From Hippopus hippopus (Eukaryota; Mollusca; Bivalvia; Cardiida; Cardiidae): a stretch of DNA of 64,000 nucleotides. The stretch lies in NCBI GenBank assembly GCA_946811185.2, contig OX328104.1:52064505-52128504 (forward strand). The letters are read 5' to 3'. Both the position numbers and the translations under genes were made by a program. The notes under the pieces are model-generated. The model ran no database searches and was not told the origin of the DNA. It was given only the letters and a program-made list of their open reading frames with translations. Shown here in pieces: positions 51,060-63,130 of this stretch; within the stretch, counting starts at the first letter, position 1; each line of letters opens with the position of its first letter.

Positions 51060-51165
51060 CCGAATGTGTGGGCCATTAGAAAATCCTGAAGTTGACGCTC
51101 GCTCCCGGGTATCGAACTCTGCACCTTTAGATTACGAGGTGGACGCTCTACCTCACAAACACAGA
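51060..51165 (-). other. Possible SINE head (tRNA-like), weak
   Basis: In reverse complement this has a GTAGAGCGTCCACC-like box A and GGGTATCGAACT-type box B spacing. No core or tail of either SINE type is attached. Confidence 0.35.
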
Positions 51166-51265
51166 CACCTCACATTCAAGAGAGATTAGTATAAGTTGTA
51201 AGATCTTACTGTGACAGTCAATCGATGTAAAATAAATATTTTTAAACTAAAAAAACTAAAATAAT

Positions 51266-51784
51266 ATTTTATTTGATACTTTTCGGTAGTTTATATCAGA
51301 AAATAACAGTGAAATATTGTTTGATATTTCATGGTTACGACCAGTGAAAAATACCAATTTTATTTTCTAACTCTTCAGGTGAAGGCGGAAACAGTAGTTC
51401 CCGCGCACTAGTTACCTAGATAAACAACTGGTGCAAGTTATTCAACCCGATGGAAATATGACGTAATATACCTTACATTTCTCGCGCTTTACGTAATATT
51501 GTGGTGCGTTGTTATGCGGAGGGGGTACGCCACGGGAAATTACCGAAAACAACTGTACTGGATTTCGATGTAAGTCCCCCCAAAAAGGGGTTAGAAGCAT
51601 GGAATAAATAGAATATTTGTTTTTTTTTTCGGTGAAAGATCGAAATTGATTTCATCTTGTGAACACCATCGGTAATATTTTCGCTCGTGGCTGCGCCAAT
51701 CGTGAAGATTTTACCAATGATGTTTTCTCGATAAAATAAATTTCGATCTTTCATCGAAAAGAACAAATATCCTCTATATATAAC
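51266..51784 (+). mobile_element. F element
   Basis: CGGTAGTTTATATCAGAAAA to AACAAATATCCTCTATATA; a family B fragment begins about 40 bases later. Confidence 0.88.
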
Positions 51785-51821
51785 AGAATCTATTGCAAAT
51801 GATGGAGAACTACCACCACCC

Positions 51822-52020
51822 CCATGCTCTGGCAAAAGGGGGATTAATGCACCCCTGTGATGTATTATACCATGCAAATCATCGCATAATCATGGATCCA
51901 TAAAATCCATTTTGTCTAACAACAGCCTGAATCATAAGGTAGAATGGTCTTTGGTCATGCAGAAAATTTACCAACAGAAAAAAGTTTCGACCCAGGTCAG
52001 CCTGCTCGGACTGTGCTTAC
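51822..52020 (+). mobile_element. Family B MITE, truncated at the core
   Basis: CATGCTCTGGCAAAAGGGGG to CAGCCTGCTCGGACTGTGC; it stops inside the hairpin. Confidence 0.8.
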
Positions 52021-52628
52021 GGGGGCCATTATAACAATGGCATCATTTTAATTATGATTATATCGCTTTCTTTATTCATGTGCATTACAGTTCAATGTCA
52101 TCCTCATCGCCATATTCTTTCATGACTCGATAGTGTAATCTCTCACTTTTTCTCTTTTCTCACGCTGATTTTTTCTTGGAATTTCTTGATTTTTATGTAT
52201 GTGTTGTTTTGTATTTGAGTACTATTGCGATTTTAAAAACGGAAAAGCGGTGTTTTACCGGCGGAGAAATATACAATGTAGGTGCATGTATCACCTATCG
52301 CAATACAGCTGAGGGATTCGGTTTACGGATCACCCAAGGTTTGTCGAATGACAGGAAAAACAAGCTGTCCGACGAAGAGACAAGGCGAGAGGAATCCCTC
52401 TTGCGGACTTTTTTAAAATCTGGTCTGGACAGTTTCAGCACAAATCAGTCAACTGAGACATGAAAATAACAAGATGAAGACAGACATAATGAACTATTTC
52501 CTCGCTGTCTTTATTTACTGTGACTGTTCTTGTTTCCCGAAACGCTTTTTTTTTCACATTATTGATGTCTTGAGTGTTTCGGATTCACACTATAACACAT
52601 GAAACTTCCTCGGCACTGCATTAAACTC

Positions 52629-52700
52629 GTGATTTTTTTTTTTTTTTTTTTTTTGTGTATTTCTTTCTTTTTTTTTTTTTTTTTCGGGGGGGGGGGGTGG
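52629..52700 (+). repeat. T-run and G-run cluster
   Basis: Two T-tracts separated by GTGTATTTCTTTC, then 11 or more G. Confidence 0.95.
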
Positions 52701-53017
52701 GGTTGTTGATTTGTAATTATGGACCCGAGGACCCGGAGCAACCAAGCACAGCAATTTCCATTTTCGACTACTTTGAAATTTCGCTGGAAAATGACGTTAT
52801 AACACCGATGACGTGTACGCAAAGATGTTTTTGTGGATTTCATTTTCTCCATTTCCAACAATGTCCTCTAAACTTCCAAAAAAAGAGAGATAAATGCCTT
52901 TGTTTGAGCCATATTTAGTGTGTTGCTTGGAAATGCTTGTAATTGAGGCAGGTCAAAAATCTGGTCGTCTGATAATGAGTTTCCACTTTACAAAAAAACA
53001 AACAAACACACTCCACT

Positions 53018-53216
53018 TTCAAAGACCCTGATGTAGACAGCTTTTGGTAACATTTCCGATAAAGGAGAATGCCCGTAACCAGCATTTTCTCCTTTTCCCA
53101 AATTGTTTTCTATCTTTTAAAAGACTAATTTCATAATCTGTGCTTCAGTTTATTTGTCGTCTACAAATGCATGTAATTAAGGCAATGATTCTAGAATCTC
53201 GTCGTCTGGCTAACCC
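53018..53216 (-). mobile_element. Family A MITE, adjoining family D
   Basis: AAAGACCCTGATGTAGACAG to GAATCTCGTCGTCTGGCTAA. A further A fragment is at 52838-52985. Confidence 0.8.
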
Positions 53217-53420
53217 TTACGCTGCTAAGCGCGACTCACTGACCTTTTGCGGACAGTGTAGATCAAATATCAGACTGCACAGAACGTGCAGTCTGATCTT
53301 GGATCTACACTGTCCGATAAAGAGATATTATTCCTCAAAACATAACTTTGAAATAGCAATATTTGGGTTTTTACTATCGAATTGAAAATTTAATTTTAGT
53401 TATTTAGCGAAATAAAGATT
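53211..53420 (+). mobile_element. Family D MITE
   Basis: TAACCCTTACGCTGCTAAGC start and complete core; the end is softened to ATTAAGAGTTAA. Confidence 0.9.
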
Positions 53421-53789
53421 AAGAGTTAAACAGGAATAACGTACCTGTCATCGTGTACAAAAACGTTGGACACAAGGGGTTTAATGAGTATAACACTAGA
53501 ATATATTACACAGACATGAATAAAAGGTCGTCTAATCCTTGAACAAACCGATATTACGGAGTTGTAAAGCTGTTCTGGACAATTTCAACACAAATCAGAC
53601 GACTATTAAACAAAATTAACAAGATGAAGACAGACATAATTAACTGTTTCCTTCTAGATTTTCTGCGTTCGCACTGTTTTCATTATTTTTCTCACATTAT
53701 TAACGTCATGAGTCCGACAAGAAATCACATGAAATATTACATTAAACCCATGACTTATTTGTTATTATACACAAGTGCATTATCGTTTT

Positions 53790-54075
53790 TTAGTGCCTCA
53801 GCTAGGCGCCTTCGCTGTTATTGAATGCCCCAGCTAGGCGCTGTCGCCGTCATTAAGTGCCCCGGCTAGGCGCTCTCGCCCTCACTGAATGTTCCATCTA
53901 GGTGCTCTCGCCGTCATTGAGTGCTTAAACCAGGCGCTTTTGCCGTCAGTGAGTTCCCGAGCTAACTCACCTTCTTTGAAAGGCCGAGCTAGGTGCCCTC
54001 GCCGTTCTTGAGTGCCACAGCAAGGTGCTTTAGCCGTCACTGAGTGCCCCAGCTAATCGCCCTCGCCGTTTCTAT
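53790..54075 (+). repeat. Minisatellite, about 32-35 bp units
   Basis: About nine units of GTGCCCCAGCTAGGCGCTCT followed by CGCCGTCATTGA, more GC-rich than the surroundings. Confidence 0.9.
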
Positions 54076-54082
54076 CTGACAT

Positions 54083-54312
54083 GTCTCATTTGAAGATAAA
54101 ATTTTAGTCCTGTCCAAAATTGAACGTAATTGCCGCAGACAAAAAAAGAAAAAAAAGTTTCTAAAATGGTGAATTCGACCTAGAAAAAGTAGAAATCATC
54201 GTGGAAAACGGAGAAAATGCTTTTTACCAGCGTCTTCTTTCTTTTATAAAATGTTTACAGAAGCTCTCCATCTCAGAGTCGTTTTAACTCGGATTGTGCC
54301 GAAAAGGATTAT
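54083..54312 (+). mobile_element. Family A MITE
   Basis: TAAAATTTTAGTCCTGTCC, GGAGAAAATGCTTTTTACCA and CGGATTGTGCCGAAAAGG. Confidence 0.8.
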
Positions 54313-54803
54313 GATCAAATATTGTCAACAAAAAAGGGAAATGATTCAGATTTATTTGAATGGATGTTGTGCTTCTTTCTTCAGGTACATACTTTTTACG
54401 TGTAATGACGTTTCTTCTATCAAAACTTACCCTAGATAGTTTGCGTTACATAGCCTTTAAAATGCACTTTTCTTCCACCGAACGAGCCGGAGATTCGCTC
54501 CGTAAGGAAATGAGATAAAAAAGAAACACACAGAGTATGATTAAGTCTTATTCACTTCAGGATATGTCAAAAAATATGTATACATCGAACCCTAAAAAAA
54601 GTATATTGAGATACGTATAACAGAAACATATCTATCAAAATTGTGTGCGTTTCGGTAGAACCAAATTTGTGGCATTTATCCAAAGGTTTATCCAAAGGTT
54701 TTTGGCCCTTTTAGATTTTTTTCTAAGAATTTTTCAACTCTGAACATAAAATTGATGCACTGTAAAAAGGTCCTTTAATATTCCATTTGGGTGTATTCAT
54801 TAC

Positions 54804-54951
54804 CTGTTATCATAGCTAGGCATCGGGAAAAATCAAGAAAGTCTTCGTGTACAAATGTCCTAAAACTTGGGGCACAGGTGCCACTAGTACCATCCTTGCT
54901 CGAACCATTTATGATAACGTTGTCATTGGGTAGGCTACATTTTCTCCCGCT
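54804..54951 (-). other. Unidentified possible exon
   Basis: Between GTAGTAG| (acceptor-like) and ACAG|GTAATG, one frame reads SGRKCSLPNDNVIINGSS, KDGTSGTCAPSFRTFVHED then FLDFSRCLAMIT. Two Cys and an N-G-S sequon suggest an extracellular segment if real. It has no recognised family or neighbouring exons. Confidence 0.3.
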
Positions 54952-55080
54952 CTACTACTGGCGGATGAGTGTACTTTCAACGAAACAAGACTGTAAGGGT
55001 GAAACATCATCGAATCAAACCTTACTGTTAACTAAATTTACAAAACTGTGATCTGTCAGAAGAGAGAGCAGATTCTTACA

Positions 55081-56260
55081 ACAAGAGGGCCAAGATGGCC
55101 CTGGATCGCTCACCTGAATTTTTGAGTGAACCTTAGCCAATTTTTTTTGTTATTCCAAAACCTTTTCTTCAATAACTTCAATAAAAAAAAAAACAAGAGC
55201 ACCGCATGCGGGTGCCAACGATTGGCTGTTGGGTGCTGGATAGTAAGTTAAAATTCTAAGTCGAAAAAGGGGCATAATTTGGCACCAAAGGATCAATTCT
55301 GTGAAATTATTTCAAAATCTGACCAGTGGTTTCATAGAAGAAGAATTTTTAAGAATTTCTTCATGTCCGTATAGTGCAAATAGCCCCCACCACCACAGCC
55401 ATGTTTCTTGATGGATCAAAATTTCGCGAACACTTTTTCAAAACGGGCATCCAAGGGACATTTCTGTGAAAATATTTCAAAATCTGACGAGTGGTTTGAG
55501 AGAAGAAGAATTTCAAAGAATTTCTTTAAGTCCATACAGTGCAAAGACCTCCCCCCCCCCCACCAGGGCCATGTATTTCGACAAATCAAAATTTCGCGAA
55601 CAGTTTTTGAAAAGGGTCACCCAAGGAACATTTCTGTGAAATTAATTCAAAATCTGACCAGCGGTTTCAGAGGAGAAGGTTTTTAAAGAATTTCTTAGAA
55701 AATTCCATTTGGTTGCAATGGCAACCAGAGTTTCTGATGGAATCAAATTCTGTGAACAATTTTTAAAGAGGACCTCCCAAGGAACATTCCAGCCAAGTTT
55801 GGTCCAAATTGGCCTGGCGGTTTATGAGGAGAAGATGTTTAAAGAATTGTTGACACTGCACGAGTGCAAAGAGCACCCCCCACCACGGCCATGTTTTTGG
55901 ACAAATCAAAATTTCGCGAATATATTTTGAAAAGGGTCACCCAAGGAACATTTCTGTGAAATTATTTCACAATCTGACCAGCGGTTTCAGAGGAGAAGAT
56001 TTTTAAAGAATTTCTTAGAAAATTCCATTTGGTTGCCATGGCAACCAGAGTTTTTGATGGAATCAAATTCTGTGAACAATTTTTAAAGAGGACCTCCCAA
56101 GGAACATTTCTGCCAAGTTTGGTTGACATTGGCCCAGTGGTTTAGGAAGAGATGATGTTTTAAAGAATTGTTGACGACGCACGACGGACGACGCACGACG
56201 GACAAAGGGTGATCCTAAGAGCTCCCCTTGAGCACGTTGTGCTCAGGTGAGCTAAAAACA
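55081..56260 (+). mobile_element. Bivalve-type ACAAGAGGGCC element with internal tandem repeats
   Basis: Starts ACAAGAGGGCCAAGATGGCC, ends GCTCAGGTGAGCTAAAAA. Inside are four or five diverged units of about 170-230 bases each holding CAAAATTTCGCGAACA, CCAAGGAACATTTCTG and AATCTGACCAGCGGTTT. A second start-like segment (ACAAGAGCACCGCATGCGGG) lies at 55194. Confidence 0.75.
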
Positions 56261-56936
56261 CTCGGGTTAAAGAGACACATATGTGCCACCGGCTTTGGTT
56301 AACGATCGAATAACTGCACTATTTAATTATTGCCAGCTCTTTCTCAGAATCGTGATAAATATAAAAGTCTATCTTAACCACTTTGGTTGATGCAAACTAA
56401 AAATCAGTTGTCATATTCGTATTTTTCATTTCAAGGTTTCTTTTTACGAAAAATGAACCTTTCAAAAAAATTTCTTTTAAAATTCCTCAGATATTGCCAA
56501 TGGATCCTGAAGCAAATGGTTTCGAAAAGATCCTTGTCACATGTGAGTAAAAATTCAATAATATTTCATGAATATTGACGAGTTCTGATTGTGAAAAAAA
56601 AAAAAAAAAAATCATAGCTCCATAAAAAAAAATGCAGTGCCGGAACAAAAAAATCTCTTCATTCCTTAAATGAACACCAAGTAAGGTTTTACGCAAAAAT
56701 ATTTTAAAATGTTGTGCACAGATGTCAAATTACTCATCACGTGCAATTTCTTCTTCAGCTACAATGTTTCCAAAAGTGGTTTGCCGCGAAGAAAAAGAGA
56801 TCATTATAATCTTCAAAGGCATAGAGTCAATAAAGTACAATACGCAAGTGCGTAAGATATGGAAACAGGCAAACCATTCTTTTATCAATTTAAAAGAACA
56901 ACTTCATCTTCAAAATAAAGCACAAACTGAAGAAAA

Positions 56937-57001
56937 AAAAAAAAAAAAAAAAATAATAATAATGAATAAATAAATAAATAAATAAAATAAAATAAAATAA
57001 A
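56937..57001 (+). repeat. A-run with AATA/AATAA repeats
   Basis: A20, then about four AATA and three AATAA units; possibly the tail of an old retroposon. Confidence 0.9.
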
Positions 57002-57013
57002 AAGTCCAAGCGA

Positions 57014-57170
57014 TAGTAAAAAAAACAAATATTGTGATTTCATCCTATTCCGTTTCGATGGAAAATCTCACAGTATCGGACATTAAGATCAAGATCAGAC
57101 TGCACGTTCTGATTTTTATCTACTCTAAACACAAGAGTTATTGCGTCGCACTTAGTAGCTTAAAGGGAAA
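57014..57170 (-). mobile_element. Family D MITE, decayed
   Basis: GATAGTAAAAAAAACAAATA, GATCAAGATCAGACTGCACG and CACTTAGTAGCTTAAAGGG. Confidence 0.7.
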
Positions 57171-58060
57171 AAGCACCCTCGATTCGTAGTGCGTAATAAT
57201 GCTGAACCACTGCTTACGCCCCTCAATTATTGGTTTGAGTTAATCTAAGGTAGGGAAATAACGCTTTTTGAAGTATATCGTCAGCAGATGGTACCAAATC
57301 GTTATTGAGTGATTTAGATATTTGATAAAACATATCTGGAAATCTTGGATGGATTAATCCTTTGATACAGCACATATAGCAGTTTCTTTTTTTCAGATGT
57401 ACGTTGCCAAGTCATTATCCTCTTCTCACAGCGTGGTGAATTGTTATAGAAGACAATCAGTACCGCAATTTCAAGTCCGCACTCACAGAAATTAATAAAA
57501 CAAGGCATGTAATCCGTCTGTCTATCGTAATATCAATTTTGGATGCAAATAATGTCAATTTCTTGTCTCTGTATTGCTGGTGAGGATTTCTCTGTCTGGA
57601 AGCATTATCTCTTTTACCTAGGACCCTCCATGGCTCGGTGATAAACTCTATCAGCGCCAAATATAATCAAAGTACTGAAAGTACTGACAGACTTGCGAAC
57701 GTGGAATAGGCTGACTTGGTAAGGATGAAATTTGATTGGTCCGTACAAGATTGAAGAAAAATGGTTAAATCCGCTTATTAAGTTCGTTCCGGTCCAATCC
57801 TTTCATTAAGTCCGATCCATTTCGACCCAGTGACTTTACCCATCGGTCATAGCCATTTACTTATCACAGTATAGGTAATACCAAGAAAACATTCTGTTTG
57901 TTGATCTTTAAAACTTTATGAACTTTATACTTTCATTATAACATTTAACATCTACATTTTTTAGACCCCTTTCCCTGTAATTTTTAGCGAAGAGTGTTTG
58001 TTCAATCTTGGCAGTACCGTCCCAAACATAGAGGATCTTACATGAGTGTTTATGTATTAT
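57171..58060. other. No feature recognised
   Basis: Two - strand frames (57314-57508 and 57457-57660) lack motifs and splice support. Confidence 0.45.
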
Positions 58061-58145
58061 CATTTTTATCAAAGGAGTTGACGCGAGCCTTGGCGAGCGT
58101 CGTTTAGATTTTAGTCAACGAGTTTGATAAAAATAATAATAAATG
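58060..58145. repeat. Palindromic repeat
   Basis: TATTATCATTTTTATCAAAG and TTTGATAAAAATAATAATAA flank GCGAGCCTTGGCGAGCG. Confidence 0.7.
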
Positions 58146-58571
58146 ATCTCGAATTTGAGATTCTATTTATCACATAAAAATAACGACAGACAAATAACTA
58201 TCTTGTACCAACATCTTCAGCCTATATATCCTTCATGGATCCATGTTTACAGATGTAGTTCAGTTTGAAATGTGTACATACACAAGAAGATAGGTCTGTG
58301 ACGTTTACATCGAAAGAAAAAAAAAAAAAAAAAAAAGAAAGGGAGTAAATCGAAATATTTCCACAATATCGTTCACTTTAAATAACTTGTGCTGTATTTC
58401 TTGTTGTTATCAAAGATGAAAATCATAACATTTTTCACACGTATACGTACTTCTTGGCAACAACGACGTCATTTTCCCGCGAAATGCCGGACTAGTACAA
58501 ATCCAGGCGCGTGCTGGGTTAGGTTTCGCCGGCTTCACGCGCTCATTAACTACAAGAATAACCAGGAGCAG

Positions 58572-58768
58572 GGCCCGTATTCACCAGCCATTCTTAAGAA
58601 CGTTCTTTGTCTTATTCTCCAGAATTTTCTGTATTTGAAAGTAACACAACTTCTGATTGGCTAAACCAAATGGTTTAGCTAATCAGAAGTTGCGTTATTT
58701 TCAAACTTTGAAAATCTTAGAGAATAAGACTAAGAATATTCTCAAGAATGGTTGGTGAATACGAGCCC
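58572..58768. mobile_element. Family I hairpin MITE, complete
   Basis: Termini GGGCCCGTATTCACCAGCC and TGGTTGGTGAATACGAGCCC; almost one uninterrupted palindrome of 197 bases. A fragment of the same family lies at 30460-30530. Confidence 0.9.
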
Positions 58769-59344
58769 TGGATCCAAATTATTTTTCTTTGCATTATCAT
58801 ATATAAGTCTTAGGTTTAATACACATCAAGAGAAGGTTTTTATGTGATAAAAACCTGTACACGAGTTGCTTATCATTCACTTTTCATGTATTAATTCGCA
58901 GGTGAAATTAAACTCACAAACAAGTACGTAAGTATAGATATGAGGACGCTTTTAACCAGTTATTTTCCCAAAAGGAGTCAATTTTCGTCTTTTCCACTAA
59001 AATATACTCTACTGGTGTTCTTCAATTACGAATCAAAACTCAGACTATTTTTTCAATAAATTAAACATTGACTTCAAAGAAATTTAAAGTCTATTACTCT
59101 CCATTACAATATATATTTTGTTTTAATACACCGGCAACTATATTTCATACAAACTATCTATACTAGGTTTGTTTTGTCGAGATTAAATTTCAGGCCAAAG
59201 TAACCCACGTAAACACATGACGATATTTAAATAGGATGGTAAGTTTTTGACAGCGCATCGACAGCCGTTCTCGACTTACGTCCACAGTAAAACAGCGAAT
59301 AGGAACTGTTTAGGCTGTCACTGTGATTCTCTTCTGATGGCTTC

Positions 59345-59668
59345 CTAGTCATAATCCATGAAGTAGCATGCTGCCTTGATACAGTCTGTGACTGGAAACT
59401 TCATCAAGTCAATCTCAAATCAATTATTTTATCCCCAAGTCTAGCAAACCTCTTAAATGACCCTTTACGTTCACAAGGAAATTTAGTTAAAGCAAGTTAA
59501 CTTCTGTTATATCCGGTCTCGGTTTACCGACTGGTGTTTTATGGCGTATCGACAAATAAGGTTATGTACCACACAACCAATGAACTTCTCAGATTGAGCC
59601 ATGATGTCTCGAGGAAAGACTTCGACCTCAAAATTCAGTTTGGAAAGCCACATGTAAAATACTCTTTC
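59345..59668 (-). other. Unidentified possible exon pair
   Basis: Exon 59668-59522 (acceptor GCTGTGACAG, donor CAGTCG|GTAAAC) reads ERVFYMWLSKLNFEVEVFP, RDIMAQSEKFIGCVVHN then LICRYAIKHQS. A second piece, 59413-59345, reads IDLMKFPVTDCIKAACYFMDY and stops. Both are phase 0 and could be joined by a 108-base intron. The composition is strongly protein-like for non-repeat DNA. I do not recognise the family, and the splice sites are only fair. Confidence 0.35.
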
Positions 59669-60001
59669 CTGTCACAGCGCACCATAAAGCATTGAAATTA
59701 TTTCCTTGGTCTGCCTCTTTCTCGGTTGAATATGATATTTATGAACTGCCGATTTTGCGACAATCCAATAGAGAATTTCTGAGTTCATTACATGCAGAGA
59801 CTTTTGTCATCTGCCAGAATCCATTATAATGTTTGTTTATTTTGAAGCGGTCCTCAATTTAGCAAGAACAACTCATTTCTCCACGAATAACAAAAAAAAA
59901 AAAAACCGCAACAGACGGCTTTCAGGATATACTTGTATGATATAAATAATGACCATAAAATTATAAGTAATATAAAAACCAGCAATACTCTACAAAAACA
60001 G

Positions 60002-60116
60002 AGTTTAAGACATCTGCAAAATGTATCGACCCATGCCAGCCTGCGCAGATGACTTGCTTTGTATGATGCATCACGGAGATACATTAAACTCTCTTTTTCC
60101 AGAGCGAGGCTCAAAT
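60002..60116 (-). mobile_element. Family B MITE remnant
   Basis: AGACATCTGCAAAATGTATC, half of the core, then GCATCACGGAGATACATTAA and CCAGAGCGAGGCTCA. Confidence 0.75.
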
Positions 60117-60365
60117 ATATGTGGCTAAAGAAGAAATGTTGCAGTTGTTTTAAAGATTGGCTGTCGCAAAATGGAAAAGTTATACCTTTCAAAGACTTTA
60201 TTTCAGTTATTGAAAAATAGGCTTCATTTGTTTGAGTAAGTCAATACTTTTACGGGAGCCGTAATAGATTTAACACAACGTCTTGCTTTCAGCGGTGGTC
60301 GTGTAAGTTACGTTAAAATTTACCCCAAAAATCTGTGCTTTGAGAGGGAGTCGTGATAAGTTAAA

Positions 60366-60543
60366 ACCCTTCACCTAACAATCCAGTGTTTTAACGACCC
60401 TGGGAAACTTATGAAAACATTGTGGGAAGAGGAGAAAATACCGGTAACTCTTTTAGAGTCAGGTTTCATGGATTGAGTCACATTTGATTTGTCAGCTGCA
60501 AGAGCTTTGAATTTGAACGAGTATATTTTTGTTTTGGTAAAGG
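60366..60543 (-). mobile_element. Family A MITE inside the satellite
   Basis: ACCCTTCACCTAACAATCC to TTTTGTTTTGGTAAAGGGTAA. The right stem is deleted. Satellite units flank both sides. Confidence 0.82.
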
Positions 60544-60636
60544 GTAAACTTTTGCTATACGTCTGTACTTTGAACGGCAACCGTATCAAGTTAAAATTTA
60601 CACAATATCTGTTCTTTGAACGGAAGCCAAACGCAC

Positions 60637-60873
60637 TTTACTCTTTACCAAATGACAAAATTTCACATTTTTCTAATTTCAAAGCATTTGAAAAAAGAAA
60701 AAAAAAAGGGGGGGGGAGCTCAAATGGGGAAAATGGTCTCTGAAGGTTAGAAAATATTTTGGAAAATGGAGAAAATGCTGGTTACCGACACGTTCTCCTT
60801 TTCACACAATGTTTTCAAAGACCGTCTTCCTAAAGGTCGTTCAAACTCGGGATTGTGAGGTAAAGTGTTAAAA
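60637..60873 (+). mobile_element. Family A MITE inside the satellite
   Basis: TTTACTCTTTACCAAATGAC to GATTGTGAGGTAAAGTGTTAA; satellite sequence resumes at once. Confidence 0.85.
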
Positions 60874-63130
60874 ATTACTCAACTGTTGTACTTTGAACTG
60901 ACGCTGCACATAGTTTAAATTTGATACAATGTCTTACTTTGTGCTGCAGTCGTAACTCCTGTAGTTGTCCGAAATTTGAATATTAGTCGTACTACGATTT
61001 CCTTTTTTCCTTTTGCACAACGTTGCACTTTGGACAGTGGTCGTCCTACTTTGAGCGGAGGTCGTACTTCGTGCTCGTTAAAAATTCACACAACGTTTGT
61101 ATTTTGATCGGCGGCAAGACTCCGCGTTAGTTACAATTTTACACAACGTCTGTACTTTGAACGGCGGCCATACTCCGTGTTAGATAAAATTTTCACAACG
61201 TCTGTACTTGAATGGCACCCATATTCCGTGTTAGTTAAAATTTTAAACGAAGTCTGTAATTGAATGACGTCCATACTCCGTGTTTATCAAATTTTCCCAA
61301 ATTTCTGTGCCTAGATCGGTGGCTATACTCTGTATTAGTTAAAAAATTACACAACCACTGCACTTTGAACGGCGGGCATACTCCGTTTAAGGTAAAATAT
61401 TACACAACGCCTGTACTTGACTGGCGGCCATACACTGTGCTAATTAAATATCACAAAAAAGTCTGTGCCTTGATCGGCGGCCATACTCCGTGTTAGGTAA
61501 AAAAAAAAAACACAACGTCTGTATTTTGAACGGCGGCCATACTCCGTATTAGGTAAAAAAAAAATTACACAACGTCTGTACTTTGAACGGCGGCTATACT
61601 TCGTGTTATAGAAAAATTCATAGAACGTCTTTCCTTGAACGGCGGTCATACTCCGTGTTTATTAAACTGTACAAAAACTCTTTACTTTGAACAGCGGCCA
61701 TACAACGTGTTAGTTACAATTTTACACAGCGTCTGTACTCGAACGGCGGCCATACTCCGTAATGGTTAAAATTTTACACAACGTCTGTACTTGAACGACG
61801 GCCATACTCCGTGTTAGTTAAAATTTTACACAACAAGTGTACTTGAACGGGGATCATACTCCACGTAAGTTAGAATTTTACTCAACGTATGTACTTAAAC
61901 GGCGGCCGTACTCAGAGTTAGTTAAATTTTTACACAACGTCTGTACTTTTAAAAATGGTGGCCATATTTCGTATAAGTTAATATTTTTACACAACGTCTG
62001 TACTTGAGCAGCAGTCGTACTCCGTGTTTATCAAATTGTACAAAAAGTCTTTACTTTGAACGGCGGCCATACAACGTGTTAGTTAAAATTTTACACAACG
62101 TTTGTACTTTGAACGGCGGCCATACATGTGCCTCCTGTTAGTTAAAATTTTACACAACGTCTGTACTTGAGCAGCAGTCATACCAACGTGTTAGTTAAAA
62201 TTTTACACAAAGTCTGTACCTGAACGGCGGCCATACTTCGTGTAAGTTGAAATTTTTACACAGAGTCTGTACCTAAACGGCGGCCTTAGTCTTAGTTTAA
62301 ATTTTTCACAACGTCTGTAATTTGAACGGCGGCCATACTCCGTGTTCATTAAATTTAACAAAAAGTCTGTGCAAAGATCGGCATCCATACACCGTGTTAT
62401 TTGAAATTTTACACAACGTCTGTACATTGAACAGCAGCCGTACTCAGCGCTAGTTAAAATTTTACACAACGGCTGAACTTAAACGGCGGCCATACTGCGT
62501 CTTAATTAAATCTAACAAAAAGTCTGTACTTTGATAGGCGGCCATAATCGATATTTATAAATTTTACACAACGTCTGTACTTTGAACGGCGGCCATATTC
62601 CACATTAGTTAAAATTTTATATAACGTCTGCACTTTAAGAGCGGCCATACCTCGGGTAAATAAAAATTTTACACAGCGTCTGTACTTTGAACGGAGACCA
62701 TACTCTGTATTAGTTAAAATTTTACACAACGTTTATACTTGAGTGACGCCCATAACTCGTGTTTGTTAAAATGTGTGCACAACGTCTGTACTTTGAACGG
62801 CGGCCATACTACGCCTTTATTAAATTTTCACACAACGTCTGTATTCAACACCGGTCATAGTTTAAATTTACACAAAGGTCTGTGCATAGAATGGCATTCA
62901 CACCACGGGTAATTTTAAGTTTTACTCAACTTCTGTTTCTTGAACGGCAGTGGAATTTATTGTTAATCACAATTTTATGTAACCTTACCCTCAGAGACAG
63001 ATGCTATTTCAATGTGATTCAAGTTTGATTTTTCGCAAACAAACAACCTCTGCTTTGTATGTGCCCACTGGTGTTGTAATGGGGCACCCCCTTCTATTAT
63101 CGGAGACTGGTAAGTGCTGTTGAATGGGCT

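Larger units (their letters stand above)
60232..62970 (+). repeat. Satellite-like array, about 53-56 bp units
   Basis: Forty or more degenerate units of TACACAACGTCTGTACTTTG then AACGGCGGCCATACTCCGTG then TTAGTTAAAATTT. Two family A MITEs (60366-60543 and 60637-60873) interrupt its left part. Divergence rises leftwards; the most regular units are at 61450-62850. Confidence 0.93.

Noticed and set aside
52176..52463. 95-codon + strand frame
   Set aside because: Part resembles 17600-17690 (GCYGAGGGAT, ATCACCC.AGGT, CGAATG) as a diverged DNA repeat; the coding potential is not conserved between the two.
55408..55930. Open frames of 73-92 codons
   Set aside because: They fall in internal units of the ACAAGAGGGCC repeat and differ between units by frameshifts.
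61260..62729. Several frames with G-G-H-T-P or Y-G-R-R-S-K-Y-R-R-C repeats
   Set aside because: They follow the 53-56 bp satellite period, occur on both strands and are broken by stops at varying places; no sign of selection for coding.
60232..62970. CRISPR-like array
   Set aside because: Units are contiguous without unique spacers and the DNA is eukaryotic; this is a satellite.
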